Part shown: piece by piece, positions 32,558-43,656 of the stretch
How positions within the stretch are numbered: the stretch's first letter is position 1
Layout: every line of letters starts with the position of its first letter
Assembly: GCA_017307855.1 (NCBI GenBank)
Contig: JAFKGD010000001.1
Span: 1-64,000, forward strand
DNA from: Burkholderiales bacterium
GTDB lineage: Bacteria > Pseudomonadota > Gammaproteobacteria > Burkholderiales > Burkholderiaceae_C
Direction: 5' to 3'
DNA: 64,000 bases
Position numbers and translations under genes: made by a program
The notes under the pieces: generated by a model
Seen by the model: the letters and a program-made list of their open reading frames with translations, nothing else
What the model was told of the DNA's origin: nothing
Database searches by the model: none

Positions 32558-33403
32558 CTAACTGTTCGGCTTGGTGCCAGCCTGTGCCGGCGCCGAGAGC
32601 TGGGCGTAGACCGACTCCGACAGCGCGAGCAACCGGCGGCGCGGCAGCGCGCCTGAAAGCGCATAGCCGAAGTCGTGGTCGACCCAGTAGAAGCGCGGCA
32701 CGCCATCGTCGTCCTCGAAGCGGAAGGCGGTGCCGGCGCCGCCGCCGGAGGTGTCCAGCACGCCGACGTACAACGTGAGGCGCGTGCCGGCCGCGTCCTG
32801 GAACATGAACTGTGCGCGTGCGCCACCCTCGCCGGGCAACAGGCGTCCACCCACCAGATCGAACCCTTCCGGCTGAAGTTGCGGCACCTTGAGCGGGCGG
32901 CCCAGGCGGCGCGACAGCCACTGCACCAGATGGTCCTGCTGCGCCGCGCCCACCTCGACCGGGTGGCGCACCTCAGGCACGTATACCGCATGTGCCAGCG
33001 CCGCATCGCTGGAGAATTGGCGCACTGCCATCGCCGCGCCTGCTGCCCCGGCGGCGGTGCCGTTCCACGCGCCGTGGCCGAGCCAGCCGGCGCCGAACGC
33101 CATGAGCACGCCCGCCGCGAGTGCCAGGCGGCTCCGGCGGCGAAGCGCCCGCGCACGCGTGGCCTCGAGAGCGCGGGCTGCGGCGAGCAGCCCCTCGGGC
33201 AGTGGCGCGTCATCTGGTGTGTCGCCGGCCCATTGGCGCAAGCCGTCGCGCTGCGCGCGCCACGCCTGGGCTCGGGCCTGTGCATCCGCATCGTGGGCCA
33301 GGCGTTGCTCGAGTGCAGTGCAGGCATCGGCATCCAGGCGGCCGTCGACCCAGGCGTGCAGCTCGTCATCCGGAATCGGCGGGTGAAGGGGGGGCGAGGT
33401 CAT
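32558..33403 (-). CDS. Anti-sigma factor of the ECF cassette
   Basis: The protein is 281 residues. A cytoplasmic N-terminal anti-sigma domain (about residues 10-60, DDELHAWVDGRLDADACTAL) lacks the usual HxxxCxxC zinc cluster. One membrane helix (about 92-110) and a periplasmic C-terminal domain with RLGRPLKVPQLQPEGFDLVG follow. It lies 8 bp downstream of the ECF sigma gene and is the last gene of that operon. It should hold the sigma factor inactive at the membrane until an envelope or oxidative signal releases it. Confidence 0.82.
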   Translation of the reverse strand: MTSPPLHPPIPDDELHAWVDGRLDADACTALEQRLAHDADAQARAQAWRAQRDGLRQWAGDTPDDAPLPEGLLAAARALEATRARALRRRSRLALAAGVLMAFGAGWLGHGAWNGTAAGAAGAAMAVRQFSSDAALAHAVYVPEVRHPVEVGAAQQDHLVQWLSRRLGRPLKVPQLQPEGFDLVGGRLLPGEGGARAQFMFQDAAGTRLTLYVGVLDTSGGGAGTAFRFEDDDGVPRFYWVDHDFGYALSGALPRRRLLALSESVYAQLSAPAQAGTKPNS

Positions 33404-33411
33404 GTCGGGCG

Positions 33412-33939
33412 CTATTTCATCCGGCGCAGCGTGGGTGCGGCGGCAGGTGTTGGAGGGGCTGGCGCGCGCGCCGTTCCATCGAGCAGTTCGCGCAGACGGG
33501 CGCGTGCGCGAGAGAGGCGCGACATCACGGTCCCGACCGGAATGCCGAGCACGGCAGCGGCCTCTTCGTAGCCCATGTCTTCGAGCGTCACCAGCAGCAG
33601 CACGGCCCGCTGTTCGTCCGGCAGGCAGAGCAGGGCGCGGCGCAGGTCCATCATGTCGCCGATGGCCGCCGCTGGTGCGACGAGGCCGTCCTGCACGTCT
33701 TCCAGCGGCACCTGGACGATGCGCGCATGCGCGCCGCGGCGCTCATTGAGATAGAGGTTGTGCATCAGCGTGAACAACCAGGCGCGCAGGTCGGTGCCCG
33801 GCGTCCAGAGCCTCCATTTGCCGCAGGCGCGCTCCAGCGTGTCCTGCACGAGATCGTCGGCGGCCCAGGCATCGCCCGTCAGCGCGCGTGCGTAGCGGCG
33901 CAGGCCGGGCATCTGGGCGACGACGAGCGAAGACTCCAT
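33412..33939 (-). CDS. ECF-type RNA polymerase sigma factor
   Basis: The protein is 175 residues. Region 2 (about residues 8-75) has RRYARALTGDAWAADDLVQD, and region 4 (about 110-160) has LPDEQRAVLLLVTLEDMGYE with a helix-turn-helix EAAAVLGIPVGTVMSRLSRA. There is no long N-terminal region. It is translated just upstream of its anti-sigma factor, and the small lipoprotein gene lies 36 bp upstream of it on the same strand, so all three may be autoregulated. Confidence 0.9.
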   Translation of the reverse strand: MESSLVVAQMPGLRRYARALTGDAWAADDLVQDTLERACGKWRLWTPGTDLRAWLFTLMHNLYLNERRGAHARIVQVPLEDVQDGLVAPAAAIGDMMDLRRALLCLPDEQRAVLLLVTLEDMGYEEAAAVLGIPVGTVMSRLSRARARLRELLDGTARAPAPPTPAAAPTLRRMK

Positions 33940-33975
33940 GGGTTTCGATTGTGGGCCGCAACGCGGCCGGCCGGC

Positions 33976-34350
33976 TCAGGGACGCGCGATCTTCCAGACG
34001 TTGTTGAAGCCATCGCCCGTGCGATCGCCGGGCTTGCTGTCCTTGGCCCAGTAGTAGAGCGGCTTGCCCATGTAAGCCCATTGGCGGCCGCCGTCATCGC
34101 GCGTGATCACGCTGTAGTCGCCGGTGGCGCTCGCATCCGCCGCAGCCATCAGCGGGGGCCAGTTGGTGGCGCAGGGGCCGTTGCAGGCCGACTTGCCGCT
34201 GCCGGCCGCATCGCGATCGAAGGTGTAGAGCGTCATGCCGTTCGGACCGGCGAGCACGCCCTCGCGTGCCGTGGCGGGGGCCGTGGCCATCGAGGCGCAG
34301 CCGGCGGCCAGCAGCGAAGCGAGCAGGAGGGAGGAAGCGAGTAAGCGCAT
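33976..34350 (-). CDS. Secreted-repeat lipoprotein (COG4315 type)
   Basis: The protein is 124 residues. A lipoprotein signal peptide ends LLASLLAAGC. The mature part contains the secreted-repeat motifs MTLYTFDRDAAGSGKSACNG and CATNWPP, GRQWAYMGKPLYYWAKDSKP and GFNNVWK. The function of the family is unknown; it is often encoded with ECF sigma factors, as here, and is expected at the outer or inner membrane facing the periplasm. Confidence 0.85.
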   Translation of the reverse strand: MRLLASSLLLASLLAAGCASMATAPATAREGVLAGPNGMTLYTFDRDAAGSGKSACNGPCATNWPPLMAAADASATGDYSVITRDDGGRQWAYMGKPLYYWAKDSKPGDRTGDGFNNVWKIARP

Positions 34351-34437
34351 GGCAGGTATCTCCGGGGTTGGGGTACCTGCATGAACACCGGCGGACCGGC
34401 GTTTATTCCGCGGCCAGCGAAAAAAACTGGCGCGGAT

Positions 34438-34911
34438 TCAGCGGTTGCGGCTCTTCATCGCGCGCTCCACCTCGCGCTTGCCTTCGCGGTCCTTGATGGT
34501 GTCGCGCTTGTCGTGCTCGGCCTTGCCCTTGGCCAGCGCGATCTCGCACTTCACCTTGCCGGCCTTCCAGTGCAGGTTGAGCGGCACGAGCGTGTAGCCC
34601 TTCTGCTCGACCTTGCCGATCAGGCGCTTGATCTGCTCCTTGTGCAGCAGCAGCTTCTTGGTGCGCACGGCGTCCGGGTTCACGTGGGTGGAGGCGGTAC
34701 GCAGCGGATTGATCTGGCAGCCGATGATGAACAGCTCGCCGTCCTTGACGACGACGTACCCGTCGGTGAGCTGCACCTTGCCCTCGCGCAGGGCCTTCAC
34801 TTCCCAGCCCTGCAGCACCATGCCCGCCTCGTACCGCTCTTCGAAGAAGTAGTTGTACGCGGCTTTCTTGTTGTCCGCGATGCGGTTCGCCGAGTCGGTG
34901 GATTTGGCCAT
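34438..34911 (-). CDS. smpB: SsrA-binding protein SmpB
   Basis: The protein is 157 residues with the OB-fold core: [20 protein letters not shown], then [17 protein letters not shown] and [17 protein letters not shown], plus the basic C-terminal tail. It binds tmRNA for rescue of stalled ribosomes. It is divergent from ratA with 87 bp between the starts, a conserved arrangement in this group. The tmRNA gene itself is not in the window. Confidence 0.95.
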   Translation of the reverse strand: MAKSTDSANRIADNKKAAYNYFFEERYEAGMVLQGWEVKALREGKVQLTDGYVVVKDGELFIIGCQINPLRTASTHVNPDAVRTKKLLLHKEQIKRLIGKVEQKGYTLVPLNLHWKAGKVKCEIALAKGKAEHDKRDTIKDREGKREVERAMKSRNR

Positions 34912-34998
34912 GGGCTGACGTGGGGGTAAATCGCCTCAATACAATGGGGCAGGGGGCTGGATTCTACGCACCGCGCACGGTGCGGCTCCCTGCAATCG

Positions 34999-35445
34999 AT
35001 GAAAACTGTCCACAAGTCCGTCCTCATCTGGTACAGCGCCCGGGAAATGTTCGACCTGGTCGCCGATGTCGAGAAGTACCCCCAGTTCCTCCCGTGGTGC
35101 GACCGCGCCCGTGTGATCGAAGCCGACGCCGCCGGCATGAAAGCCGAAGTCGGCATCGCCTTCAGCGGCCTGCGCCAGTCGTTCACCACGCGCAACGACC
35201 ACGATGCCCCCAACAGCATCCGCATGCGGCTTGTGAGCGGGCCCTTCTCCAGCCTGGAAGGCGAATGGCGCTTCTCACCCGTGGCCGAAAACCGCCAGGA
35301 CGAGCGCGCCTGCCGCGTGGAGTTGCAGTTGCAGTACGGCTTCGACAACTTCGCGCTTTCGGCGCTGGTGGGGCCGGTGTTCGACAAGATCGCGGCCTCG
35401 ATGGTGGACGCCTTCGTCAAGCGCGCCGAGCAGGTCTATGGCTGA
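34999..35445 (+). CDS. ratA: RatA-type START/coenzyme Q-binding protein
   Basis: The protein is 148 residues of the SRPBCC fold: KTVHKSVLIWYSAREMFDLV, then DVEKYPQFLPWCDRARVIEA and FSGLRQSF. Homologues were described both as a 50S-binding factor (RatA) and as a ubiquinone-binding Coq10-like protein; which activity holds here is open. The stop lies within the rnfH start (8-bp overlap), so the pair is coupled. Confidence 0.88.
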   Translation: MKTVHKSVLIWYSAREMFDLVADVEKYPQFLPWCDRARVIEADAAGMKAEVGIAFSGLRQSFTTRNDHDAPNSIRMRLVSGPFSSLEGEWRFSPVAENRQDERACRVELQLQYGFDNFALSALVGPVFDKIAASMVDAFVKRAEQVYG

Positions 35446-35785
35446 CGATGCGCCGCTGCGCGTGACCGTGGCCTACAGCCCCCGCGCGCGAGAGGTTTTC
35501 GAGCGGGAGGTGGGCTTGCCTTCGGGCAGCACCGTGGCTCAGGCCGTGCATGCCAGCGGTGTGCTGACCACGTATCCCGGGCTGGACGTCACGCAGTCGG
35601 CCGTCGGTATCTGGGGCCGCGCGGCTGCGCCGGGCCAAGCGTTGCGCGATCTGGACCGGGTGGAAATCTATCGGCCGTTGTTGGTCGATCCCAAAGTGGC
35701 GCGGCGCGAGCGCTTCGGCCGGCAGGGCGCGCGGGCCACGGGGCTGTTCTCGAAACGGCGACCCGGCGCCAAGCCGGGCTACTGA
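35438..35785 (+). CDS. RnfH family protein
   Basis: The protein is 115 residues with a ubiquitin-like beta-grasp fold: LRVTVAYSPRAREVFEREVG, then SGVLTTYPGLDVTQSAVGIW and DRVEIYRPLLVDPKVARRER, the RnfH signature. The family pairs with RatA; its function is not established. The basic C-terminal tail is typical. Confidence 0.88.
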   Translation: MADDAPLRVTVAYSPRAREVFEREVGLPSGSTVAQAVHASGVLTTYPGLDVTQSAVGIWGRAAAPGQALRDLDRVEIYRPLLVDPKVARRERFGRQGARATGLFSKRRPGAKPGY

Positions 35786-35803
35786 AACGGGAAGTGGGTG
35801 GCG

Positions 35804-36367
35804 TCAGCGCGGCGCGCAGTCAGCCTGGATGGTCTGTTGCACGCGGCGCGCTTCGGCGGCGCGGGCTGCGTCGTCCATGATTTCGCGCTCGCCCTTGGCA
35901 TTCACCTGCGCGATGCGCACGCCGCTGTCGAGCGACGCCTTGGCCTGCCTTGCGCGGTTGCAGTTGTCTGCGCGTGACCTGGCCACCTGCTCTTCTTCGG
36001 CTTTCTTGCGCTGAGCTTCGGCGGCCTCGACCTGGCGTGTGCGCTCCAGCAATTCCTTGTCCTGTCCCACAGGGGGACGGGCGACGGCGCCAGAAGCCGC
36101 GGTGGCCGCGGCGTTCGGCGGCGCATCCGCCGGTGCGCCTGCCGGCATGGCAGGAGACGCAGACGCTGCAGCCGGTGCTGCGGGCGCGGTCGAACGCACC
36201 ACCGTGCCGCCGGGCCGCTTGATGATGTTGCGCTCGGGCACTTCGGGCGGCGGCGCCTTGTCGCTGAAGACCTTGCGGCCACCGGCATCGAGCCATGTCC
36301 ATTGGGCGGACGCGGCGAGGGGGAGGGCGCAGAAAGCGCCTGCGAGAAGGAGCGATGCCAGCTTCAT
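35804..36367 (-). CDS. DUF4124-domain periplasmic protein
   Basis: The protein is 187 residues. The signal peptide (residues 1-22, [17 protein letters not shown]) is followed by the DUF4124 motif [20 protein letters not shown] and a long alanine/glutamate-rich helical part. Family members are small envelope proteins of beta- and gamma-Proteobacteria with unknown function. The start at 36367 is set by the signal peptide. It is convergent with rnfH and divergent from guaB. Confidence 0.8.
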   Translation of the reverse strand: MKLASLLLAGAFCALPLAASAQWTWLDAGGRKVFSDKAPPPEVPERNIIKRPGGTVVRSTAPAAPAAASASPAMPAGAPADAPPNAAATAASGAVARPPVGQDKELLERTRQVEAAEAQRKKAEEEQVARSRADNCNRARQAKASLDSGVRIAQVNAKGEREIMDDAARAAEARRVQQTIQADCAPR

Positions 36368-36505
36368 GCGCGAAAGTGTAGCGCTGCGCGCGCACGCCGG
36401 GGAGGCGGCGATGCACGGATGCCGGCAGGTGTTGCCGCGCCGCCGCAGCGCATTGCCCAAGTCGTGGATGACGCCACGGATACAATTCTTCTTTTGGAGC
36501 TTTGA

Positions 36506-37978
<1,473 letters not shown>

Positions 37979-37996
37979 CAACGCTGGCATCCATCG

Positions 37997-38028
37997 AAAA
38001 GGACCAGAATTTTCTGGTCCTTTTTCTT
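37997..38028 (+). terminator. Rho-independent terminator after guaB
   Basis: A 12- to 13-bp stem (AAAAGGACCAGAA / TTCTGGTCCTTTT) with a very short loop is followed by more T residues. It separates guaB from the toxin-antitoxin pair. Confidence 0.75.
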
Positions 38029-38036
38029 GGGTGGTT

Positions 38037-38075
38037 TACAATATGGCCCGAATCACCCGGAAAAGGGCCAGATAT
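38037..38075 (+). promoter_or_regulatory. Candidate promoter and operator of the vapBC-type pair
   Basis: A -10-like TACAAT (38037-38042) overlaps ATATGGCCC (38041-38049), which is mirrored by GGGCCAGATAT (38065-38075) just before the antitoxin start. This imperfect inverted repeat fits an autoregulatory operator for a Phd/YefM-type antitoxin. Confidence 0.4.
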
Positions 38076-38382
38076 GCAGACCGTCCCCATCCACCAGGCC
38101 AAGAGCCAGCTGTCCGAACTGATCCGTGCGGTCGAGCAGGGCGAGGAAGTCGTGCTCACGCGTCACGGCAAGCGCGTCATCCGGCTGATCAAGGAGCCGG
38201 AGAGCGAGCAGCCCAGCATCGAGGCACGGCGCCAGGCGGTCGTTGCAGAGCTGCAAGCGCTGCGTGCCAAGGTGGGCGGCGGCCAGCCGGCTTTCCAGGC
38301 ACTGTGGACCGAGCACAAGCAGGAGCTGCAGGACCGCGCCGACCGCTGGATCGATACCAAGGGTGGCAATGCTGGTCATTGA
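38074..38382 (+). CDS. Phd/YefM-type antitoxin
   Basis: The protein is 102 residues. The N-terminal MQTVPIHQAKSQLSELIRAV, then RHGKRVIRL, is the classical DNA-binding fold of Phd/YefM antitoxins. The C-terminal 50 residues are charged and would bind the toxin. It overlaps the PIN toxin gene by 14 bp. The pair sits between guaB and guaA. Confidence 0.85.
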   Translation: MQTVPIHQAKSQLSELIRAVEQGEEVVLTRHGKRVIRLIKEPESEQPSIEARRQAVVAELQALRAKVGGGQPAFQALWTEHKQELQDRADRWIDTKGGNAGH

Positions 38383-38785
38383 TGCCTCGGCCTTCGCGAG
38401 CTGGGCCTTTCCCGATGAAGGCAGCGACCGGGTCTCGCAGGCGCTCATCCGCGTCATGACGCAGGAAGAGAGCGCCAGCAGCGCGGCGATCTTCCCGCTC
38501 GAAGCGCTGCACGCCGCCGGCCGTGCGCTGGCCCGCGGCCGCTTCACGCCCGCGGTGCACCAGCACGTGCTGCGGCTGCTCAGCCGCCTGCCCGTGGCGC
38601 TGGCGCCGATGCGTGTGTCGCCGCTGGAATTCTGGTCCTGGTCGCAGGACCTTGGACTCACGCCGTATGACGCGTCGTATCTCAAGCTCGCCGTCGACCT
38701 CAAGGCGCCGCTGGTGACGATGGATGCGGCGCTGCGCCGTGCCTGCACCCAGCTCGACCATCCCCTGATCACCGACCTCTCCTGA
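38369..38785 (+). CDS. PIN-domain toxin (VapC type)
   Basis: The protein is 138 residues with the PIN active-site acids Asp5 (MLVIDASAFASW), Glu45 (FPLEALHAAG), Asp101 (YDASYLKLAV) and Asp119 (TMDAALRRA). VapC proteins cleave RNA, often tRNA or rRNA, and are blocked by the cognate antitoxin. The start overlaps the antitoxin gene. All catalytic residues are intact, so it should be active. Confidence 0.88.
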   Translation: MLVIDASAFASWAFPDEGSDRVSQALIRVMTQEESASSAAIFPLEALHAAGRALARGRFTPAVHQHVLRLLSRLPVALAPMRVSPLEFWSWSQDLGLTPYDASYLKLAVDLKAPLVTMDAALRRACTQLDHPLITDLS

Positions 38786-38788
38786 ACC

Positions 38789-40420
<1,632 letters not shown>

Positions 40421-40469
40421 TTCGGCGTCTGGCACCGGCTAGCATCTGGTAGCACGAAAACACACCTAC

Positions 40470-40494
40470 GCCCGCGTCATTGCGGGCTTTTTTG
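40470..40494 (+). terminator. Terminator downstream of guaA
   Basis: A 6-bp GC stem GCCCGC / GCGGGC with a 6-base loop is followed by a run of T. It lies just inside the island, so the island supplies guaA with a transcription stop. Confidence 0.75.
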
Positions 40495-40545
40495 TGATCT
40501 CGTTCGGCACCGCCTGGCAACATTTGGCATCGCCAAGCACCGTTT

Positions 40546-40635
40546 TTTCATGGCATGATGGATGGCATTGAATGCTTCTATGCCATGAGAAGTCACCGAT
40601 ACCATGCGACCACCTTGCTGAATGTTCATGGTATC
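40546..40635. promoter_or_regulatory. Candidate integrase arm-type or excision sites
   Basis: TTTTCATGGCAT (40546-40557) also occurs near the right end at 62272-62283. GATACCATG (40598-40606) is mirrored by CATGGTATC (40627-40635). Both lie between attL and the integrase start, where accessory recombination sites are expected. The function is inferred. Confidence 0.35.
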
Positions 40636-40728
40636 GAATTTGCGTAATACGATGATTTAATTGATGTTTTACGCTAGGACGGGCCGGTCTTCGGATCATG
40701 GTATTTGAGCTGAATCAGGGCGAGAACC

Positions 40729-41931
40729 ATGTTGACCGATACCAAGCTGCGCAACCTGAAGCCGAAGGACAAGCTCTACAAGGTGAATGACCGTGACGGC
40801 CTCTATGTAGCCGTCACGGCCGCCGGAGCGATCTCGTTCCGCTACAACTACTCGATCCACGGTAGGCAGGAGACCATCACCTTCGGCCGCTACGGTGTCG
40901 GCGGGATCACCCTGGCGGAAGCCCGCGAGCGGTTGGGCGAGGCCAAGAAGATGATCGCGGCCGGGAAGTCGCCGGCCAAGGAAAAGGCGCGGGACAAGGC
41001 CCGCGTCAAGGACGCGGAGACGTTCGGGGCCTGGGCGGAAAAGTGGCTGCGCGGCTACCAGATGGCCGACTCCACCCGCGACATGCGCCGCTCGGTCTAC
41101 GAGCGCGAGCTGAAGCCAAAGTTCGGCAATCAGAAGCTGGTGGAGATCACCCACGAAGACCTGCGCGCGCTGACCGATGCCATCGTCGAGCGCGGCGCGC
41201 CGGCGACGGCCGTGCATGTCCGCGAGGTGGTGCTCCAGGTCTTTCGCTGGGCCATCGAGCGCGGCCAGAAGGTCGAGAACCCGGCCGAGCTGGTACGCCC
41301 GACGACCATTGCCAAGTTCGAGCCGCGCGACCGTGCGCTGACGCCCGACGAGATCGGCCTGATGTACCAGTACATGGAGCGCATCGGCACAGCGCCATCC
41401 ATTCGGGCGGCGGCCAAGCTGCTGCTGTTGACGATGGTGCGCAAGAGCGAGCTGACCAACGCGACCTGGAGCGAGATCAATTTCAGCGACGCGCTTTGGA
41501 CGATCCCGAAGGAGCGGATGAAGCGGCGCAATCCACATCTAGTGTTCCTGTCCCGGCAGGCGCTGGACATCTTCATCGCCCTGAAAACCTTCGCGGGGGG
41601 ATCGGACTACGTGCTTCCGTCGCGGTATGACTCGGACTTACCCATGAGCAGCGCCACGCTCAACCAGGTGCTGACGCTGACGTATCGGCTGGCGCAGAAG
41701 GAAGGGAAGTCGCTCGCCAAGTTCGGGCCGCATGACTTGCGGCGCACGGCCAGTACGTTGCTGCATGAGGCCGGCTACAACACGGACTGGATCGAGAAGT
41801 GCCTGGCGCACGAACAGCGGGGCGTCAGGGCCGTCTACAACAAGGCCGAGTACCGCGAGCAGCGCACGGCGATGTTGCAGGACTGGGCGGACATGATCGA
41901 CGAATGGACGCTGAGACGGCCGAAGGCGTAA
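40729..41931 (+). CDS. int: P4-type tyrosine recombinase (integrase)
   Basis: The protein is 400 residues. An N-terminal DUF4102/arm-binding domain (about residues 1-85) is followed by a SAM-like core-binding domain and the catalytic domain with Arg238 (MVRKSEL), His335-x-x-Arg338 (HDLRRTAS), His361 (CLAHEQRG) and the nucleophile Tyr370 (YNKAEY). It should recombine attP with the guaA 3' end. It reads away from guaA. An AlpA-type regulator/excision factor lies downstream on the opposite strand. Confidence 0.95.
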   Translation: MLTDTKLRNLKPKDKLYKVNDRDGLYVAVTAAGAISFRYNYSIHGRQETITFGRYGVGGITLAEARERLGEAKKMIAAGKSPAKEKARDKARVKDAETFGAWAEKWLRGYQMADSTRDMRRSVYERELKPKFGNQKLVEITHEDLRALTDAIVERGAPATAVHVREVVLQVFRWAIERGQKVENPAELVRPTTIAKFEPRDRALTPDEIGLMYQYMERIGTAPSIRAAAKLLLLTMVRKSELTNATWSEINFSDALWTIPKERMKRRNPHLVFLSRQALDIFIALKTFAGGSDYVLPSRYDSDLPMSSATLNQVLTLTYRLAQKEGKSLAKFGPHDLRRTASTLLHEAGYNTDWIEKCLAHEQRGVRAVYNKAEYREQRTAMLQDWADMIDEWTLRRPKA

Positions 41932-41990
41932 GTCAGAGGAGGGCGGGTTCAGCAGCACCGCCCGAGCATCGAGGTGTGGCTTCGCGCGTC

Positions 41991-42030
41991 ATTGACACTT
42001 GAGGGGCGCGGCGTTTTAGCGGCTAAAAAG
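41991..42030 (+). repeat. Left copy of a 40-bp inverted repeat (TrfA-type iteron plus KorB operator)
   Basis: The left half holds TGACACTTGAGGGGC, identical to the RK2 oriV iteron core bound by TrfA. The right half holds TTTTAGCGGCTAAAA (42014-42028), which contains the RK2 KorB operator TTTAGCSGCTAAA. The 40 bp recur in inverted orientation at 45593-45632 with one mismatch. The alpA stop codon lies within it. Confidence 0.75.
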
Positions 42031-42289
42031 TGGCGGCTGCGACCGACTGAGTGAAGCCTGGCCGCATCGCCTGAGTGCCCGACGACTTCCGCGCCTCGAT
42101 CCATTCCTCGACCTCGGCCAAGTCCCAGGCAACGTTTCGGCTGGTGAGTGCGATCCGGCGCGGAAACTCCCCGCGCTGCTCCATGTTGAAGATCGTGCGC
42201 TCAGACAGCGGGATCATTGCCAGTAGCTTCTTCCGATTGATGAGCGTCTTGCTTGTCGTTGCCTGCATCCCCTGGCCTCTTTCAGTCAC
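42023..42289 (-). CDS. AlpA-family helix-turn-helix regulator
   Basis: The protein is 88 residues. LINRKKLLAMIPLSERTIFN, then MEQRGEFPRRIALTSRNVAWD, is the winged helix-turn-helix of AlpA/MerR-like phage regulators, which activate integrase genes or act as excision factors. The position beside the integrase supports that role. Upstream on its strand (42361-42333) lies a copy of the three-copy control sequence GTCAACC...CAACTAAT. The stop codon overlaps the KorB-type site. Confidence 0.85.
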   Translation of the reverse strand: MTERGQGMQATTSKTLINRKKLLAMIPLSERTIFNMEQRGEFPRRIALTSRNVAWDLAEVEEWIEARKSSGTQAMRPGFTQSVAAATF

Positions 42290-42332
42290 TTGCGAACATG
42301 TGCCTGATGGTGCCTGGCAATGCGGATTGTTT

Positions 42333-42361
42333 CGTCCTATTAGTTGGTCAATTAGGTTGAC
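42333..42361 (-). promoter_or_regulatory. Three-copy control sequence, copy C (upstream of alpA)
   Basis: On the minus strand GTCAACC is followed by TTGACCAACTAATAGGACG, matching 22 of 29 bases of the copy at 43329-43357. It lies 44 bases upstream of the alpA start and overlaps the 3' end of the regulator gene. Confidence 0.5.
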
Positions 42362-43346
42362 GCCGTGAGCGCGGCTTTGTACTCAAGCGGAACATCGCGG
42401 GGATCGCCGCCAGCGCCTTCGATACCGCTTGGCGCTCGATGCCGAGCTTTCGCGCAATCTCCGACTGATTGAGTCCAGACCGCTGGAGCATCAGCATCTG
42501 CTTTTTGCGATCCGATAGCTTCGAGTCCACCATCAGCCGTGCTTGATTGCGCAGCTCTGCCTTGTCCGCCGGCTGTAAGGTCTGGCCTGCGACATAGTGG
42601 AAGAAGTAGCTGTCAACCAGTTGATCGCCCGATTTCACTTGGGCAGTGGCCGGCTTCGCGCATTGCTGGTTGAGTCTCGCCAGTTCGAGGTCGAATTGCG
42701 CGAGGGATCGCCTTGCTTGTCTGTAGACAGGGTTCCATGCGCCGCTCGGCAATTTAGGCCGGTGATCCAGGCAATACAGGCTGCTTAGTCGAAGCTTTTC
42801 CTCTGGATCGTCCGCCTTCGGATCATCGCTCCCGCCGGCGAATGAGGTCAGCTCGGCGAGTGATCCGCAGAACCGGCAGAACCCCTGGAGGCGTTCGCCA
42901 TTCAGTCGGGTGTCGCGCACCTTCGACTTCACCGGCCGTTTGCAGGCGCAGTCCCATACAAGCCCGATCAACGATTCAAGTGTTGCAACAAACCGCCGAT
43001 CTCTTGGCGTCTGCCTATCCTCCGTTTTGATGAACTGGCGCAGCAACTGCCGCTGCATGCGAACCATCGCATCAAGTCCAACTAGTCGAATGATTCCGCT
43101 GAAGCTCACCCCTGTTCCTGCTCCGGGGATATGGCCCAAGTAGCGTTGTGGCAGCGTCGCCGTGTACGCAGCCACGGCGGGGTCAATGAGTTCCTGTAAC
43201 AGCCCAACGATGGGGTAGCGCCGCGAGGAGGCGGAATACGGCCGCCACCGATCCTCAAACTGCCCGATGGCTTCCGAGACAGTGGGATCGCAGCCTTCCC
43301 AGATGACAATGGTTGGATCATTCTTCATGTCAACCATTTTGGACAA
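42348..43346 (-). CDS. Putative island regulator with zinc-like cysteines and a C-terminal helix-turn-helix
   Basis: The frame gives 332 residues from TTG at 43346; ATG at 43337 or 43328 may be the true start. A C-terminal helix-turn-helix (about residues 288-312, GLNQSEIARKLGIERQAVSK) is clear. The middle has CxC (133-135), CRFC (157-160) and CxxH (192-195), possibly a zinc site. The family is not recognised. The gene is divergent from the replication operon at 43420, and a control sequence present three times in the island overlaps its start, so it may be the regulator that binds all three copies. That is inference. Confidence 0.6.
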   Translation of the reverse strand: MSKMVDMKNDPTIVIWEGCDPTVSEAIGQFEDRWRPYSASSRRYPIVGLLQELIDPAVAAYTATLPQRYLGHIPGAGTGVSFSGIIRLVGLDAMVRMQRQLLRQFIKTEDRQTPRDRRFVATLESLIGLVWDCACKRPVKSKVRDTRLNGERLQGFCRFCGSLAELTSFAGGSDDPKADDPEEKLRLSSLYCLDHRPKLPSGAWNPVYRQARRSLAQFDLELARLNQQCAKPATAQVKSGDQLVDSYFFHYVAGQTLQPADKAELRNQARLMVDSKLSDRKKQMLMLQRSGLNQSEIARKLGIERQAVSKALAAIPAMFRLSTKPRSRRQPN

Positions 43347-43422
43347 CTAATAAGATGTAGGCAACCCCCAATAACGCCTAACCTTCGTAGCAATTCAGTT
43401 GATAGCGGAGGTTTACGCAATG
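43326..43422. promoter_or_regulatory. Three-copy control sequence, copy A (divergent promoter of regulator and replication operon)
   Basis: This 97-bp segment, from CATGTCAACCATTTTGGACA to the ATG at 43420, closely resembles 46013-46109 before traK. Conserved parts are GTCAACCATTT, TAACCTTCG, and TTCAGTTGATA with CGGAGGTTTACG, the last including the ribosome binding site GGAG. Confidence 0.6.
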
Positions 43423-43653
43423 ACGATAGAAGACACGCTACTGCAACGCTTCGGCCCGCTGCTGAGCATGGCACAGCTCGCCTCCGTCCTGGATCGATCA
43501 CCGGATGGCCTGCGGGTCAGCTTGCGCACGACGAGCGAATGGGCGGGGCGAATCAACAAGGCTCGCTTGAAGATCGGTCGGCGCGTCTACTTTCGAACCT
43601 CGCAGATCGCCGAGGTGCTGAGCGACGAATCCCTGTACGGAACGGGGAACTGA
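43420..43653 (+). CDS. Small plasmid-type DNA-binding protein
   Basis: The protein is 77 residues: LLQRFGPLLSMAQLASVLDR, then SPDGLRVSLRTTSEWAGRIN and VYFRTSQIAEVL, a compact helix-turn-helix-like protein seen next to plasmid replication genes. The ATG at 43420 is chosen over TTG at 43399 because GGAGG sits 8-9 bases before it. It is the first gene of an operon with repA (3-bp gap) and repC. Confidence 0.65.
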   Translation: MTIEDTLLQRFGPLLSMAQLASVLDRSPDGLRVSLRTTSEWAGRINKARLKIGRRVYFRTSQIAEVLSDESLYGTGN

Positions 43654-43656
43654 GTC

